Shown in pieces: positions 9,242 to 19,648 of a stretch of DNA of 64,000 bases (the stretch's first letter is position 1; each line of letters opens with the position of its first letter). The stretch is from Littorina saxatilis (taxonomy: Eukaryota; Mollusca; Gastropoda; Littorinimorpha; Littorinidae). Location: positions 62,900,469-62,964,468 of the forward strand of contig NC_090249.1 of assembly GCF_037325665.1 (NCBI RefSeq), in the 5' to 3' direction. The position numbers and the translations under genes were made by a program. A model generated the notes under the pieces. The model was not told the origin of the DNA, made no database searches, and saw nothing but the letters and a program-made list of their open reading frames with translations.

Positions 9242-12200
9242 GTATCCTTGCTTCTTTGCTCTGTACAATGGACCCCCGGCCCCCCTTTGAAGGCTCACCA
9301 ATTTAAATATTTTAAGATTCCTTCCCTTTCAAGGACAGTTTTCTCAGATTTTCTGTTCATAACCTCTGTAATTTTACCCCCATTTTAAGACTCTTTCCAT
9401 TTTTAAGACCTAATTGTCTCAGATTTGTTTAAGTCTTATGAAGGAGGTTCCAGCGTATCAGTATGCATGAAAGGATGGGGTGAAAGGGAGAATTTTGAAT
9501 GTGTGTGTGTGTGTGACTGACAGATTGCATGTGTTTGTGATGTCACCGGTAGATCCAGTACTTCTGTGTTATTTTAACCACTGTGTACAACAGCACAGAT
9601 CCTTCCAGGAGTTTAGTGTTTACATGATCAGTACACACATCCTTCTATTGTTTTCTGTGTAACCGTTGCAGAAGTGATCAGTTGCAGAAGTGATCATGTT
9701 TATGAAGGTCACTCAGTTATTAGCCTTAACCTTGACATCAGTGACCTGAGGTTTTTGACGGAGTTTCCTCAGCTGACGACCTTGGTGGTGGACGACAACC
9801 AGATCACGTCACAGGTCAAGGTGCCCTTCCTGCCCAAACTGCACACCCTGTGGCTCAACCACAACCGCATCAAAAACCTGGGTACGCGCTATTTCACTTC
9901 CTTTAGTTTATGATCCCATAGCTGGGAAATGGGGGTCGCTTGCATGGCAAACCTTGGTACGCGGCATGCAGTACATACTTGACAGGCTGTGCTTTAGAGT
10001 ATCCAGTCAGAATTTCAAGAACGGGTGTTTCACAGCGTGCTATATCTTAAAGGATGGTATGTTTATGTTTCAGGAATGTTTGTGTCGACGCTTGCGTCCA
10101 ACTGCCCCAACCTACGGATCCTGTCCATGATGAACAACGAAGCCGCTCCCAGTTTCTTCAACGGAGGGTCCTACCAGCAGTACATAGACTTCAGGTATGG
10201 ATGTTTTTTTAAACTCACAACTAATCTTTCCTGTATCAAAAAAAAAGGGAAAGTTTCATTTTGGGAACGTTTAATTCAGGACAAAACAAAACATTCAACA
10301 GACAAAAATAAATAAATGATGGACAAAACAAAACATTCAACAGACAAAAATAAATGCATGATGCAGGGACTTCTCTTGGAATGTCATCAAGATGGTCGTA
10401 GCAATGATGAGACAATGACGCCAAAATCACTCTATCTGTTTGGAGTTTTTAAATCTTTCCTGAGTTTCTATCTATCTCAGCCCGGCTATAGAACAGAAAG
10501 AGAAACTGAATCTATTGTTATTTACAGAAGATCAGATACAACTAGCACATGTTCAGTCTGAACCTTCTGCCTTTCACAATGTTACGCCTTATCATTTTAT
10601 GTGAAGAGTTTTTAAAAAATAGGCCGAGAATAAGGTGGATTAAATTACATATCCATACCCAACTCACAAATAGCAATTAACTCTAGTTCAGTGCTGGTAA
10701 CGCTGTACGCGTCCCCTTGGTAACCAAGGGAGACCACTCTAAAAAAGAAAGTGATCCATCCCATAATGCCCGACTATCAACAGTCAGACATCCGTATGCG
10801 TGCGCATACGCCGCCATCTTATCATTCCACTCTCAGCGAGCGACGTGTCTGGTCGCGTTTTGTTGTACGCTCCGGCTGTGTTCAGCCTTGGTCTTTGTTT
10901 CCTGACATTGACTTCGCCCCTTGGTCTGCCGCCGAGCTTTGTCAATACCCTGGCTGTTTTTGGGTGAGAGATTTCTTGTTTTATGTAACTCTGGCGACGT
11001 TTCTGTCGCACGTTGTGAACTTGTAAAATTTTTCAGTTCGAAAAATTTTTTGTGAGTTCGTTTTGACATGGCGGAGTGCGCCAAAAATAGGACTAATTCG
11101 AGACAGGCTGCTGCTTCAGCTTCTCCGGCTGCTAGTTCTTCTTCCTCTAAGAGAAGTTCTTCGTCTAGAAGAAAGAGTGATGGAATTTCCGCCACTTCTC
11201 AGATAGAACCGGGAAATGTAGGATGTGATGTTGATGTTGTTGTTGACAAGCCTTCGTCCGCCATTTTGTCCGGGAAGAAGGACAAAGTCACACGTAGTGA
11301 TAAGGATAAAGATGTTGTTAAACCGGTTGTTTCGTCGGGGGCTCCTGGTGATTCAGGTGTGTCTCCCGCCGATATTGCGTCTTTGCTTTTGACTTTGAGT
11401 ACACAGGTTTCTACTTTGGCGGCCGATTTGTCGGCGACGAAAGCTGAGATTCGCGCACTTCCGGCTGGCGTCGTTGATGCATCTTCGTTGGGTAGAGTCA
11501 GGTCTTCACCGACTCCGTCCACTTCCGGTTTTGCTTCAGCTTCTGCTGCGGCTTCTGCTGTGGCTGCTCCTACCGTGGTTCGGGCGGAAGTGCATGCGTC
11601 GCAGCACGGTGATGGTCGGCTGGTGTCCCTTGTGCATGGGCCGGTGCGCTCTAAAGGTATGTCTAGCCCTCAAGTTACCAGGTTCTCTGGTGACGAGGGT
11701 TTGCGGTCACAGGATAAAGTAAGCCACTTGCGTGGTGAAAGCTCTCCTGCAATTTCTGGACAATGGCATCGCGTCCGTCCGGCAGTTGTAGGGAGCCCTG
11801 TGAATCGTTTGAACTCTGCATATACCTCTGATTCAGTGTCGGGTATGCCGGTTCGATATCCGTCCCGCGGGACGGATGGTGGGTGTGACTCCGAGGACTT
11901 TGCAAGTTTCTCTGGCGTTGACCCACCTGGTTGTGATAGCGACCAGGAAGGAGGGTTGGAGGAGGGCAATGCCACGGCCGTGGATGACACCCTTCTCAAC
12001 CTGCCGTCGAAGCTGTCGAGCGCGGTGGCTATGGCAGCGGAGACGGCCTCCAAATACTTTCCGGAAGGGGTGGTGAGAAGCAAGGAGAGACTTCTGCCAC
12101 CCAGGTCGGCTTTTGACGATTTCCGGTCTGCCAAGAATGATTCTGGTCAGTTCCGGTTTAAAGAATCGTCCTCGGTTGCCTATGTTATGGCAAAGGTTTT

Positions 12201-15200
12201 CAAGGGAAGGAACGGACCGGATGTGCCGTTGTTGTCGCAACGTGGTGATGCACCTGAAGATGTTCTCCCGTGGTTGGCCAAGGCGGGGGATCGAGCTGTT
12301 TCTGGTATTCAGAAGTTGAAGCTTGTTCCCCGGCCTGTTAAGCTGATTGGGCATTTCGCGTTACCAACGGCTGTGTTGCCGGTGACGCCTGAGCTTGCTT
12401 CGCTGCGTGAAGTCGGTTACGGTTCTTGCACTCCGCTTCCGTGTACCGAGGCTTCGATGGTGGGTCTTGAAGATGCAGGGAGGTGTTGCTTGAGCTGACG
12501 TCAGTGTCAGAGTCTCTGCAACGGTCTCTTTCGAGGTCGATTGCGACCTCACTGGACCCCTTTGAATTCAGGTTCGACGCTTCGGCGCTTGACGTGTCTA
12601 CCCTTCTGGCCACTTTGGCCAAGGTGACAAGGGAACAGATGTCGGTTTCAGCCAACCTTTACGCACATGCAGTGCACTCAAGGAGGTCGGCGTTTTTGTC
12701 GGGATCGAGGATTTCTGATAAGTCCACGATTGAGGCCTTGAAAGTGTCCCCGTTCTTAGAGGGATCGTTGTTGGGTCAGGCCTCTTTGGATGCTCTCCAG
12801 AAGGAGACAGCGGACGCGAGGGATCTCGCTATAGCCCGCATTGCTTTTCAAGGTTTGCCCAAGGCTCAGGGCAAACCTCAGTTTCAGTCTCAGTCACGGA
12901 CTCAGTCGCAGTCTACGGCCAAACCTCAGACATCCTCGTCTGGTGGTGGCGGTAAGGCTCAGAAACAGTCGTTCTCTTCAGGGGGTAGAGGTCGCGGTGC
13001 GCCCTACCCTAAGAGGGGTCAGTCCTTTGGTGGTTCTAGGGGGTCGGGGCGCAAGCCCCACCCCCAATGAAACTCCCCCGAACAGGCCTTCCCGGTAGCC
13101 CCCGCACTGGTTGTGGCGGGCGGCCCGTCCAGGGCCCTCTCTTCCTGGCTGCAGCTAGTGGACAGCAAGTGGGTTACCGGGATCGTTCGTTCGGGGTTCA
13201 GGCTTCTCTGGTCAGGGGAAAAAGCACCTCTGACCAGGATAATCCCGCTCTGCAAACCCCCCAGGGATCCGGAGGCGAGAGCCGCGGTGCAAGGGGAGGT
13301 GTCAGCCCTTCTCTCGAAAGGGGCGATAGAAGAGGTCTTGGACTTACGGTCCCCGGGGTTTTACGGCAGACTGTTTGTTGTACCGAAAGCCTCGGGGGCT
13401 TGGAGACCAGTTCTTGACCTGTCAACTCTGAACATGTATCTCCGAACGGTGAAGTTCACTATGGAGACGCCGGCCTCTGTGCGAGAGGCGCTTCGTCCGG
13501 GCGATTGGGCTACCTCAGTGGACCTTACGGACGCATGCTTCCACGTCTTGATGCACGTGACGGACAGGAAGTGGTTGCGCTTCCGCTGGGGAGCCAAGGC
13601 CTACCAGTTCAGGGCACTGCCGTTCGGCCTATCTCTCGCGCCTTGGATATTTACCATCGTGGTGCGTCAGCTCTGCGCTCTTGTGCGCAAGGAGGGCGTG
13701 CGTCTGCGAGCTTATCTGGACGATTGGCTGATCCTACATCAGGACAGAGAGTTGTGCCTTGTCCATACTCGCATGGTGCTCAGTCAGGCTGCCCAGCTCG
13801 GGTTCTCTGTGAACCTGGGCAAATCAGAACTGGTTCCATCCCAGACGTTCACTTACTTGGGGATGGAGTTCGATACGCTCAGTTGGTCGGTCCGCCCGTC
13901 TCAGAAGAGGGTGGCCAAACTTCAAGACTTGCTCCGTGCGCTTCACGGAGAGAATCTGGCCAGTGTACGGGTTCTGACATCAGTACTTGGCCAGATGGAG
14001 TCTATGGCTACTCTTGTCCCACTGGGCAGGGTACACAAGAGGCCGTTTCAGGCAGCTCTTCAGGCCCGGTGGGATCAGTCAACCCAGGGGTGGGACACCC
14101 AGATTTCTCTGGGAGACTGGTTTTTCGAGACCACGCAGGTCTGGCTTCTTCCCTGGGTCTCACAGGGAGTCCCGATAGTGCGCCCGGCGCCAGAGAACGA
14201 GCTGTTTACCGATGCTTCTCTGACGGGGTGGGGAGCGCACCTGGGGGAGCATGTGGTGTCGGGGGAGTGGAGTCTGTCTCTTCCCACGCGCCATATCAAT
14301 GCTCTAGAGTTGGAGGCTGTTTCCTTGGCCCTCCAAGCTTTTCTGCCGTTCGTTCAGAACAGTCATGTCAGGTTGCACACCGACAACAGGACGGTCGCGG
14401 CTTACGTGAACAGGCAGGGCGGAACGAGATCCCTCAGCCTTTCAGACAGTGCGTGCCTCATTCTAAAGTGGTGCGCTTCGCATCATATTCTGCTGTCAGC
14501 CATCTTTCTGAAGGGCAGCTTGAACGTCCTTGCAGATGCGCTGAGCAGGGGGGACAAGGTGGTCCATTCAGAGTGGACGCTGTCGCACCAATCCCTACAC
14601 CGTCTTTGGGAGCAGATAGAGAAGCCTCAAATCGATTTGTTCGCAACTCGGTATTCAGCGAGGCTACCTCTGTTTGTATCCCCCTTCCCGGATCCTCTGG
14701 CGTGGGGCGTGAATGCGCTAGAACTGGATTGGACAGGGCTGACAGCTTACGCCTTCCCTCCGTTTTGCTTGTTGGGCAAAGTTCTCAGGAAGGTCGACCT
14801 GGAAAAGCCAGCGCTGGTTCTGGTTGCCCCACTTTGGCCAAGCCAGCACTGGTTCCCGGACTTGCTGCGACTGGCGGTTCGACCGCCTATCCCCATCGCA
14901 GTAAGAAAGGGAGAACTTCTTCAACCCAGGTCGGGAATCCCTCACGAGAACCCTCAGGCCCTCAACCTTCAAGGGTGGATTCTGTCAGAAGCGCTATGCT
15001 TAAGGCAGGCGCCTCTTCTGCCACTGTAGATTTTGTGAAGCATGCTCATAGGAAGTCAACCAGTTCGGTCTACTCGTCTCACTGGGCCTCTTGGGTGAAA
15101 TGGTGTGGTCTTAACAGGGTTAAACCTTTGGCACCGAGGTCCATGCAGGTGGCAAATCATTTAGCCTGGCTAGCTGGACAGGGGGGGTCAGCGTCTTCCC

Positions 15201-17260
15201 TTCGTGTTAGAAGGTCCGCGATTTCGTCAACACTTAGGCAGCTGGGACATAAGATTACTCTTGATGGGGTTGTCGCTAGCGTTATTAAGGGTGCTGCCCT
15301 TAAAGCCGCGCGCGTGAAGTCTTCGCTCCCTGCTTGGGATTTGTTGCTTGTGTTGAGATTTTTGGCTTCTAACGAGTTTGAACCGTTACAGTCATCTAGT
15401 TTGGCTAACTTGACGCGCAAGGCGGTTTTTCTAACATTGCTCGCGACGTCGCGTAGAGGGAGTGAGGTGCATGCTTTATCCGGCTTAGCTAAAGATATTG
15501 CAACCGAAAAAGATGGTTCCATATCTCTTAAATTCAGGCCTGAATTCTTAGCAAAAAATCAAAAACCAGGTCATATGGCTCCTGTCGTTAACATCCCTGC
15601 CTTGAGCAACATCCTTGCTCCTGGAGATCTTGACATAGTTAACTGTCCGGTCAGAACGCTCAGCGTTTACCTGTCTCGAACTAGGTTCATTCGTTCAGAA
15701 AATCAAAAGTTGCTTTTTATCTCTCCCAATACAGCAAGGGGCAAAGATATTGCTAAGGTGACTTTGGCTAAGTGGGTATCCACGCTAATCAGGCAAGCTT
15801 ACGCCTGGTGGCATACTCAGTCCGGAGAGGTTAGGGCAGTACTTCCCCTGACCTCGGCAAGAACGCATGAGGCGAGAGCATGGGCCTCCTCTGTGGCAGT
15901 GCTCCGTTCAGGCCGTCTGGCTGACGTTTTGGAGGCGGCCTATTGGAAATCGGAGGATGTCTTCATGAATTATTATCTGAGAGACAATCTCCTCCCTGCG
16001 ACAAGATGGCAGTTTTGCACTACCTTCTATGGTGGCAGCAGGACAAGCTCTTCTACGTTGATGTTTGGTGAGTACCCGCCACCTATAGTAGCAATCTGCT
16101 ATTTGTGAGTTGGGTATGGATATGTAATTTAATTAAAAATTTTAAGAGTAAATTTTCATTTAATTAATATACTTACCCAACTCACAACGTTTATTCCCTC
16201 CCACCTCCCCGCTGTGGTTGGTACTGGGGTCTAAAAAAGAGTGAGTTGGGCTTCGTTTTGGAATGATAAGATGGCGGCGTATGCGCACGCATACGGATGT
16301 CTGACTGTTGATAGTCGGGCATTATGGGATGGATCACTTTCTTTTTTAGAGTGGTCTCCCTTGGTTACCAAGGGGACGCGTACAGCGTTACCAGCACTGA
16401 ACTAGAGTTAATTGCTATTTGTGAGTTGGGTAAGTATATTAATTAAATGAAAATTTACTCTTAAAATTTTTAATTATGAATCAGTCACATATATATGACC
16501 CCCAGGGTTCTCAAGACAAGAAACAACAATAAACAAACATGTTGAGCCCTGGGGTTGGTATTGTAACAACAAGAACAGCATCAACAACAACCTTTAGCTG
16601 TCGGTGTGGGATCGGAGCCCAGGTTTGGCAAGAGATTTATTTCTCGGAGTCAACTTAGTGCAGACTTTCTTCGGTGTCTGAACACCCTTGTGTGCACATC
16701 TGCGCACGAAAAAGATCCCAAGCTCACATGGAGACCTCAGGGCTTGGAAAACTCAGCATCTTGATGAATGTACTTTGACTAGACAAGCCTTGTGCAGGTA
16801 GATCCTACAATAGTTGACCTTTTCATGTTGCATGCAGGTATTACCTCATTAGCCGACTGTCAAAGCTGGAAGTGCTGGACTACAAATCTGTGACGGATGA
16901 CGAGCGCAGTGAAGCCACCAGGATCTACGGTGCTGCTGCTCCCGTAAGTCTCTCAATCTTTGCTTCTTTGCTTGACGGCTAACTGTAAAACCTTGGTAAT
17001 CATGGCTCTTACAATAGGACAACTCTAACATTTGAATCATTTGTTTTCAGGAATACCAAGTGTGTTTCATTGTGTACATGTTTTTTTTGTTGGTATCAGT
17101 GTTTCTGTATGTATATATATATATATATGTTAGTTTTTTCATGTGTTTGTGTTCATGTGTGCAAAACTTGTAACTCTGCTGTTTCTATGTTGTCATTTTT
17201 CAGACTCGAAGGCGGCGCAAGAAGGCAACCTCCAAGCTGGAACAGAGTGCTCAGTTCTGA
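9078..17260 (+). CDS. LRMDA: LRMDA-like leucine-rich repeat protein, five exons
   Basis: Five exons (9078-9241, 9742-9881, 10074-10194, 16838-16943, 17204-17260) with GT-AG borders and matching phases give 588 nt, or 195 residues plus a stop. That is close to the 198 residues I recall for human LRMDA (C10orf11). Residues 46-120 hold leucine-rich units: [44 protein letters not shown] and [13 protein letters not shown]. The LRR cap follows as [20 protein letters not shown] and [14 protein letters not shown], and the tail is basic ([11 protein letters not shown]). Human LRMDA is linked to melanocyte differentiation and albinism; a role in a mollusc is unknown. The start is the first in-frame ATG after a possible 5' UTR acceptor near 9035. 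Intron 3 carries the DIRS element. Other small LRR proteins are possible, but the cap and length fit this family best. Confidence 0.85.
9266..9454. mobile_element. MITE, CAGTGGAACC family
   Basis: TA-flanked element with ends CAATGGACCCCC and GGAGGTTCCAGCG. It lies 24 bp inside LRMDA-like intron 1. Confidence 0.65.
9742..9881 (+). CDS. LRMDA: LRMDA-like exon 2
   Basis: Residues 55-102, two LRR units. The acceptor is CTTGACATCAG and the donor G|GTACGC. Confidence 0.85.
10074..10194 (+). CDS. LRMDA: LRMDA-like exon 3
   Basis: Residues 102-142, [20 protein letters not shown] onward. The acceptor is TTATGTTTCAG and the donor AG|GTATGG. The following intron is 6.6 kb because of the DIRS insertion. 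Confidence 0.85.
10270..10353. repeat. Two-copy tandem duplication
   Basis: GGACAAAACAAAACATTCAA plus its continuation is repeated once, in LRMDA-like intron 3. Confidence 0.8.
11068..13070 (+). CDS. DIRS gag-like region
   Basis: The Ser/Ala-rich N-terminal half ([16 protein letters not shown]) is followed by a conserved block resembling other DIRS ORF1 products and a Gln/Ser/Gly/Arg-rich basic tail ([15 protein letters not shown]). Such products are thought to package the RNA. The equivalent part of the second DIRS copy is 39753-40802. Confidence 0.7.
13113..15029 (+). CDS. DIRS reverse transcriptase/RNase H
   Basis: Reverse transcriptase motifs are visible: [49 protein letters not shown] and [11 protein letters not shown]. 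RNase H follows ([52 protein letters not shown]). The distal region, [15 protein letters not shown], is shared with other DIRS elements. The 3' end overlaps the recombinase frame, as is usual in the family. Confidence 0.9.
   Translation: MAGGPSRALSSWLQLVDSKWVTGIVRSGFRLLWSGEKAPLTRIIPLCKPPRDPEARAAVQGEVSALLSKGAIEEVLDLRSPGFYGRLFVVPKASGAWRPVLDLSTLNMYLRTVKFTMETPASVREALRPGDWATSVDLTDACFHVLMHVTDRKWLRFRWGAKAYQFRALPFGLSLAPWIFTIVVRQLCALVRKEGVRLRAYLDDWLILHQDRELCLVHTRMVLSQAAQLGFSVNLGKSELVPSQTFTYLGMEFDTLSWSVRPSQKRVAKLQDLLRALHGENLASVRVLTSVLGQMESMATLVPLGRVHKRPFQAALQARWDQSTQGWDTQISLGDWFFETTQVWLLPWVSQGVPIVRPAPENELFTDASLTGWGAHLGEHVVSGEWSLSLPTRHINALELEAVSLALQAFLPFVQNSHVRLHTDNRTVAAYVNRQGGTRSLSLSDSACLILKWCASHHILLSAIFLKGSLNVLADALSRGDKVVHSEWTLSHQSLHRLWEQIEKPQIDLFATRYSARLPLFVSPFPDPLAWGVNALELDWTGLTAYAFPPFCLLGKVLRKVDLEKPALVLVAPLWPSQHWFPDLLRLAVRPPIPIAVRKGELLQPRSGIPHENPQALNLQGWILSEALCLRQAPLLPL
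15000..16108 (+). CDS. DIRS tyrosine recombinase
   Basis: The region begins near [17 protein letters not shown] (core-binding domain) and continues to the catalytic part: [16 protein letters not shown] (Arg I), [20 protein letters not shown] (H-x-x-R) and VFMNYYLRD (Tyr). It would insert the circular DNA copy by site-specific recombination in place of a DDE integrase. Confidence 0.88.
16098..16190 (+). repeat. DIRS internal complementary region
   Basis: GTGAGTTGGGTATGGATATG complements the left end and AATATACTTACCCAACTCAC complements the right end, joined directly. Confidence 0.85.
16600..16760 (+). mobile_element. SINE body fragment
   Basis: Contains GAGATTTATTTCTCGGAGTC, TTCGGTGTCTGAACACCC and GCACGAAAAAGATCCCA, a body I associate with common molluscan tRNA-SINEs. 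It lies between the DIRS element and LRMDA-like exon 4. Confidence 0.6.
16838..16943 (+). CDS. LRMDA: LRMDA-like exon 4
   Basis: Residues 142-177, containing [18 protein letters not shown]. The acceptor is GTTGCATGCAG and the donor GTAAGT; it ends in phase 0. Confidence 0.87.
17204..17260 (+). CDS. LRMDA: LRMDA-like exon 5 and stop
   Basis: Basic C-terminus [18 protein letters not shown] (residues 178-195), then TGA. The acceptor is TGTCATTTTTCAG. Confidence 0.82.
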   Translation, partial: TRRRRKKATSKLEQSAQF

Positions 17261-17338
17261 TGCTGTCACACAATGGAGAGCTGTCACACAACAGAAGCCA
17301 TGACACAGCGTGTGCAGACTACTCACTGTTCTTCTCCT

Positions 17339-17660
17339 GACAGTCTACTCCTGTGATTAGTGTGTTAGAGGGAGATGGGGTTAGGGTCAGCGTTACGGCT
17401 CGCCGACTCTTCCATGGAGAACTACATCACAGTGTCACACAGCTGTGAATCAAACTGATGGCATTGAGCATTGGGTGACAATAATCGATGCAGTCCCTTT
17501 AAGACAGTCTACTCCTCTGATGTGTGTGTTGGAGGGAGACAAAGTAAGGGTGAGCGGTATGGGGCGCTAACTCTTCCATGGTCAACTAGCTCACTTTGTC
17601 ACATACCTGTAAGCAGATGGCCGTGACCACCCGGTGACAATGATGGACGCAATAAACTCA
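17339..17660 (+). repeat. Diverged 160-bp duplication in 3' UTR
   Basis: Two related copies begin GACAGTCTACTCCT (17339 and 17503). Each runs through a shared AACTCTTCCATGG-type block to GGTGACAATGATGGACGC-like sequence. They are probably in the LRMDA-like 3' UTR. Confidence 0.6.
17651..17656 (+). terminator. Candidate poly(A) signal of LRMDA-like gene
   Basis: AATAAA lies about 390 bp after the stop at the end of the duplicated segment. Use is inferred only. Confidence 0.35.
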
Positions 17661-17873
17661 CTCATGCAGTGAGCACTCCACATAGATTTATTGCCCCAAG
17701 TCTGCCTTGTGAGGATGAATGGGAGCCTTTGACTGTGATTGTAGCGGTGACCTCTGTGGTGGGTGTTTCTATGCTGGGAGCACCAGTGTTTTCTGCCTTC
17801 TGTCCAAGCAGCTTTAGATAGGCACAAACTGATGTGAGAGTTTTCATCAAAGGAGACAGAGGGCTATGTTATA

Positions 17874-18126
17874 TGTGACCCTCCACCACGAAATGAGTCG
17901 CATGTCACCTCGCGCGGTTTTGCGCTAGGCTTAATATAAGTCCGGGGAGTGTCTGGTAACAGTGTGAGGGTCACCTTAGTCACAGGCTTATAACTCAAAC
18001 AGTTTTCGCTCTTTTCTAAAACGGTTTTCACCACTGGATAGAGCATAAAACACTCTTTATGAAAATGTAAAAATATGAAAATCATGCAAAGGTGACATGC
18101 GACTCATGTCGTGGTGGAGGGTCACA
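17874..18126 (-). mobile_element. 253-bp MITE, copy A
   Basis: Inverted ends TGTGACCCTCCACCACGAAA, about 37 bp long, with TATA on both sides (17870-17873 and 18127-18130). It is the same length as, and in reverse orientation to, copy B at 28602-28854. Confidence 0.85.
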
Positions 18127-18130
18127 TATA

Positions 18131-18495
18131 TTGTGAAACAAAGGGGCATAAGCGCTCTAAATGCATACGACATGATCTAAGGACTATGTCCGGTCAGGAA
18201 TAAAAGCTGGTTTCTGTGTATGACTGTGTACGTAAGTGTTTATTGTTAGTTAGAGTACCTTGGAGAATGAGGAACATATGAGCTTGTGACGATCATCCTT
18301 TTTTTGAGGATGAAAGTCTCTTGTTTGTTTGAATGTTTGTTGTTCTCTCAGGTGCCAGGAGCTGGGTTCCGCATAACTCTCACTTTCTCTGTTGCACATG
18401 TTGTGTGCATTTACAGTGCTTATGTCCCTTTGTTTCTCAGATCTGATGCAAGAGTTGCTTGCAGGCAGAAACACCGAGCTGCCTGTCACTAACCA
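18131..18495. mobile_element. Second copy of the 6106-6928 repeat family
   Basis: AATGCATACGACATGATCT, ATAAAAGCTGGTT, TATGACTGTGTACGTAAG and ATCATCCTTTTTTTGAGGAT line up with 6340-6550 at roughly 80% identity by eye. It starts with a decayed form of that element's right-end repeat, directly after MITE copy A. Confidence 0.6.
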
Positions 18496-18752
18496 TGTGT
18501 TAAACATCTGCCAACAATTGATCTCTTCCTACTGTTGTTGTTGATTTGTTTAAAATGGTGTAATTTTAAGTTGTGTTAAACCAACATGAATGTCTGACAT
18601 TTGAGACGACATGTGCAATGCATCAGTGAAGTAGCACAGAAGAAGTTTGCCAAAATGGGGTGTTGGTGAAGTTACTTGATTGTCCAGATGTTAACATGAT
18701 TTATAAAGAAGAAAAGTATACAAATGGTTTGTGTGCAGGGTGTATGATTATA

Positions 18753-18927
18753 CAGTGGAACCTACTTTTAGGATCTCCAAGATTCTGAGAAAAATTGGGT
18801 CTTAAAAAGGTGGGAGACTTAAAATGGGGATAAATTTACATATGTTTATGAACCGAAGGTCTGAAAATTAAGGTCTTAAAAAAGGGGACATCTTAAATTG
18901 GGGGGTATTAAAAGAAGGGTTCCACTG
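18753..18927. mobile_element. MITE, CAGTGGAACC family
   Basis: 175 bp with ends CAGTGGAACC and GGTTCCACTG, preceded by TA. Its right end runs directly into the 22-bp array. Confidence 0.75.
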
Positions 18928-19557
18928 TGCCAAGCTTGTGAATCCACTGTGCCAAGCTTGTGGATCCACTGTGCCAAGCTTGTGGATTCACTGTGCCAAG
19001 CTTGTGGATCCACTGTGCCAAGCTTGTGGATCCACTGTGCCAAGCTTGTGAATCCACTGTGCCAAGCTTGTGGATTCACTGTGCCAAGCTTGTGGATTCA
19101 CTGTGCCAAGCTTGTGGATCCACTGTGCCAAGCTTGTGAATCCACTGTGCCAAGCTTGTGGATTCACTGTGCCAAGCTTGTGGATTCACTGTGCCAAGCT
19201 TGTGGATCCACTGTGCCAAGCTTGTGAATCCACTGTGCCAAGCTTGTGAATCCACTGTGCCAAGCTTGTGGTTCCACTGTGCCAAGCTTGTGAATCCACT
19301 GTGCCAAGCTTGTGAATCCACTGTGCCAAGCTTGTGGTTCCACTGTGCCAAGCTTGTGGATCCACTGTGCCAAGCTTGTGGATCCACTGTGCCAAGCTTG
19401 TGGATCCACTGTGCCAAGCTTGTGTATCCACTGTGCCAAGCTTGTGATCCACTGTGCCAAGCTTGTGATCCACTGTGCCAAGCTTGTGATCCACTGTGTC
19501 AAGCTTGTGAATTCACTGTGCCAAGCTTGTGATCCACTGTGCCAAGCTTGTGGATTC
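18918..19557. repeat. 22-bp minisatellite seeded by a MITE end
   Basis: About 29 units of CCACTGTGCCAAGCTTGTGG plus two bases, each with a HindIII site. The first CCACTG is the end of the MITE at 18753-18927. Third-position variants (GGATC, GAATC, GGTTC) are interspersed. Confidence 0.95.
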
Positions 19558-19648
19558 AGCGTAAGTGCCTCATGAACAAAGCGTTAAAGTGCTGTTGTTT
19601 GCAGTTTGTTCTGCTGGTAATTATGTGTGCTCTGTTTCCTCATGCTAG

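Larger units (their letters stand above)
10641..16475 (+). mobile_element. DIRS-type retrotransposon, nearly whole
   Basis: The family is DIRS (tyrosine-recombinase retrotransposons). The parts seen in order are a left inverted repeat (10641-10829), a gag-like region (11068-13070), reverse transcriptase/RNase H (13113-15029), a tyrosine recombinase (about 15000-16108), an internal complementary region (16098-16190) and a right inverted repeat (16259-16475). The internal region joins the complements of both outer ends, the hallmark of the family's circular-junction replication. There are no LTRs and no target duplication, as expected. It looks whole or nearly so, with at most about one break, which suggests a fairly young copy. 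It lies in the sense direction in LRMDA-like intron 3. Confidence 0.88.

Noticed and set aside
13505-14990. Long ORF overlapping the DIRS reverse transcriptase in another frame
   Set aside because: Only its distal recombinase part has family motifs; the upstream stretch is a shadow of the RT frame.
17864-18085. 73-codon minus ORF with a twin at 28643-28867
   Set aside because: Both ORFs are inside the two copies of the 253-bp MITE.
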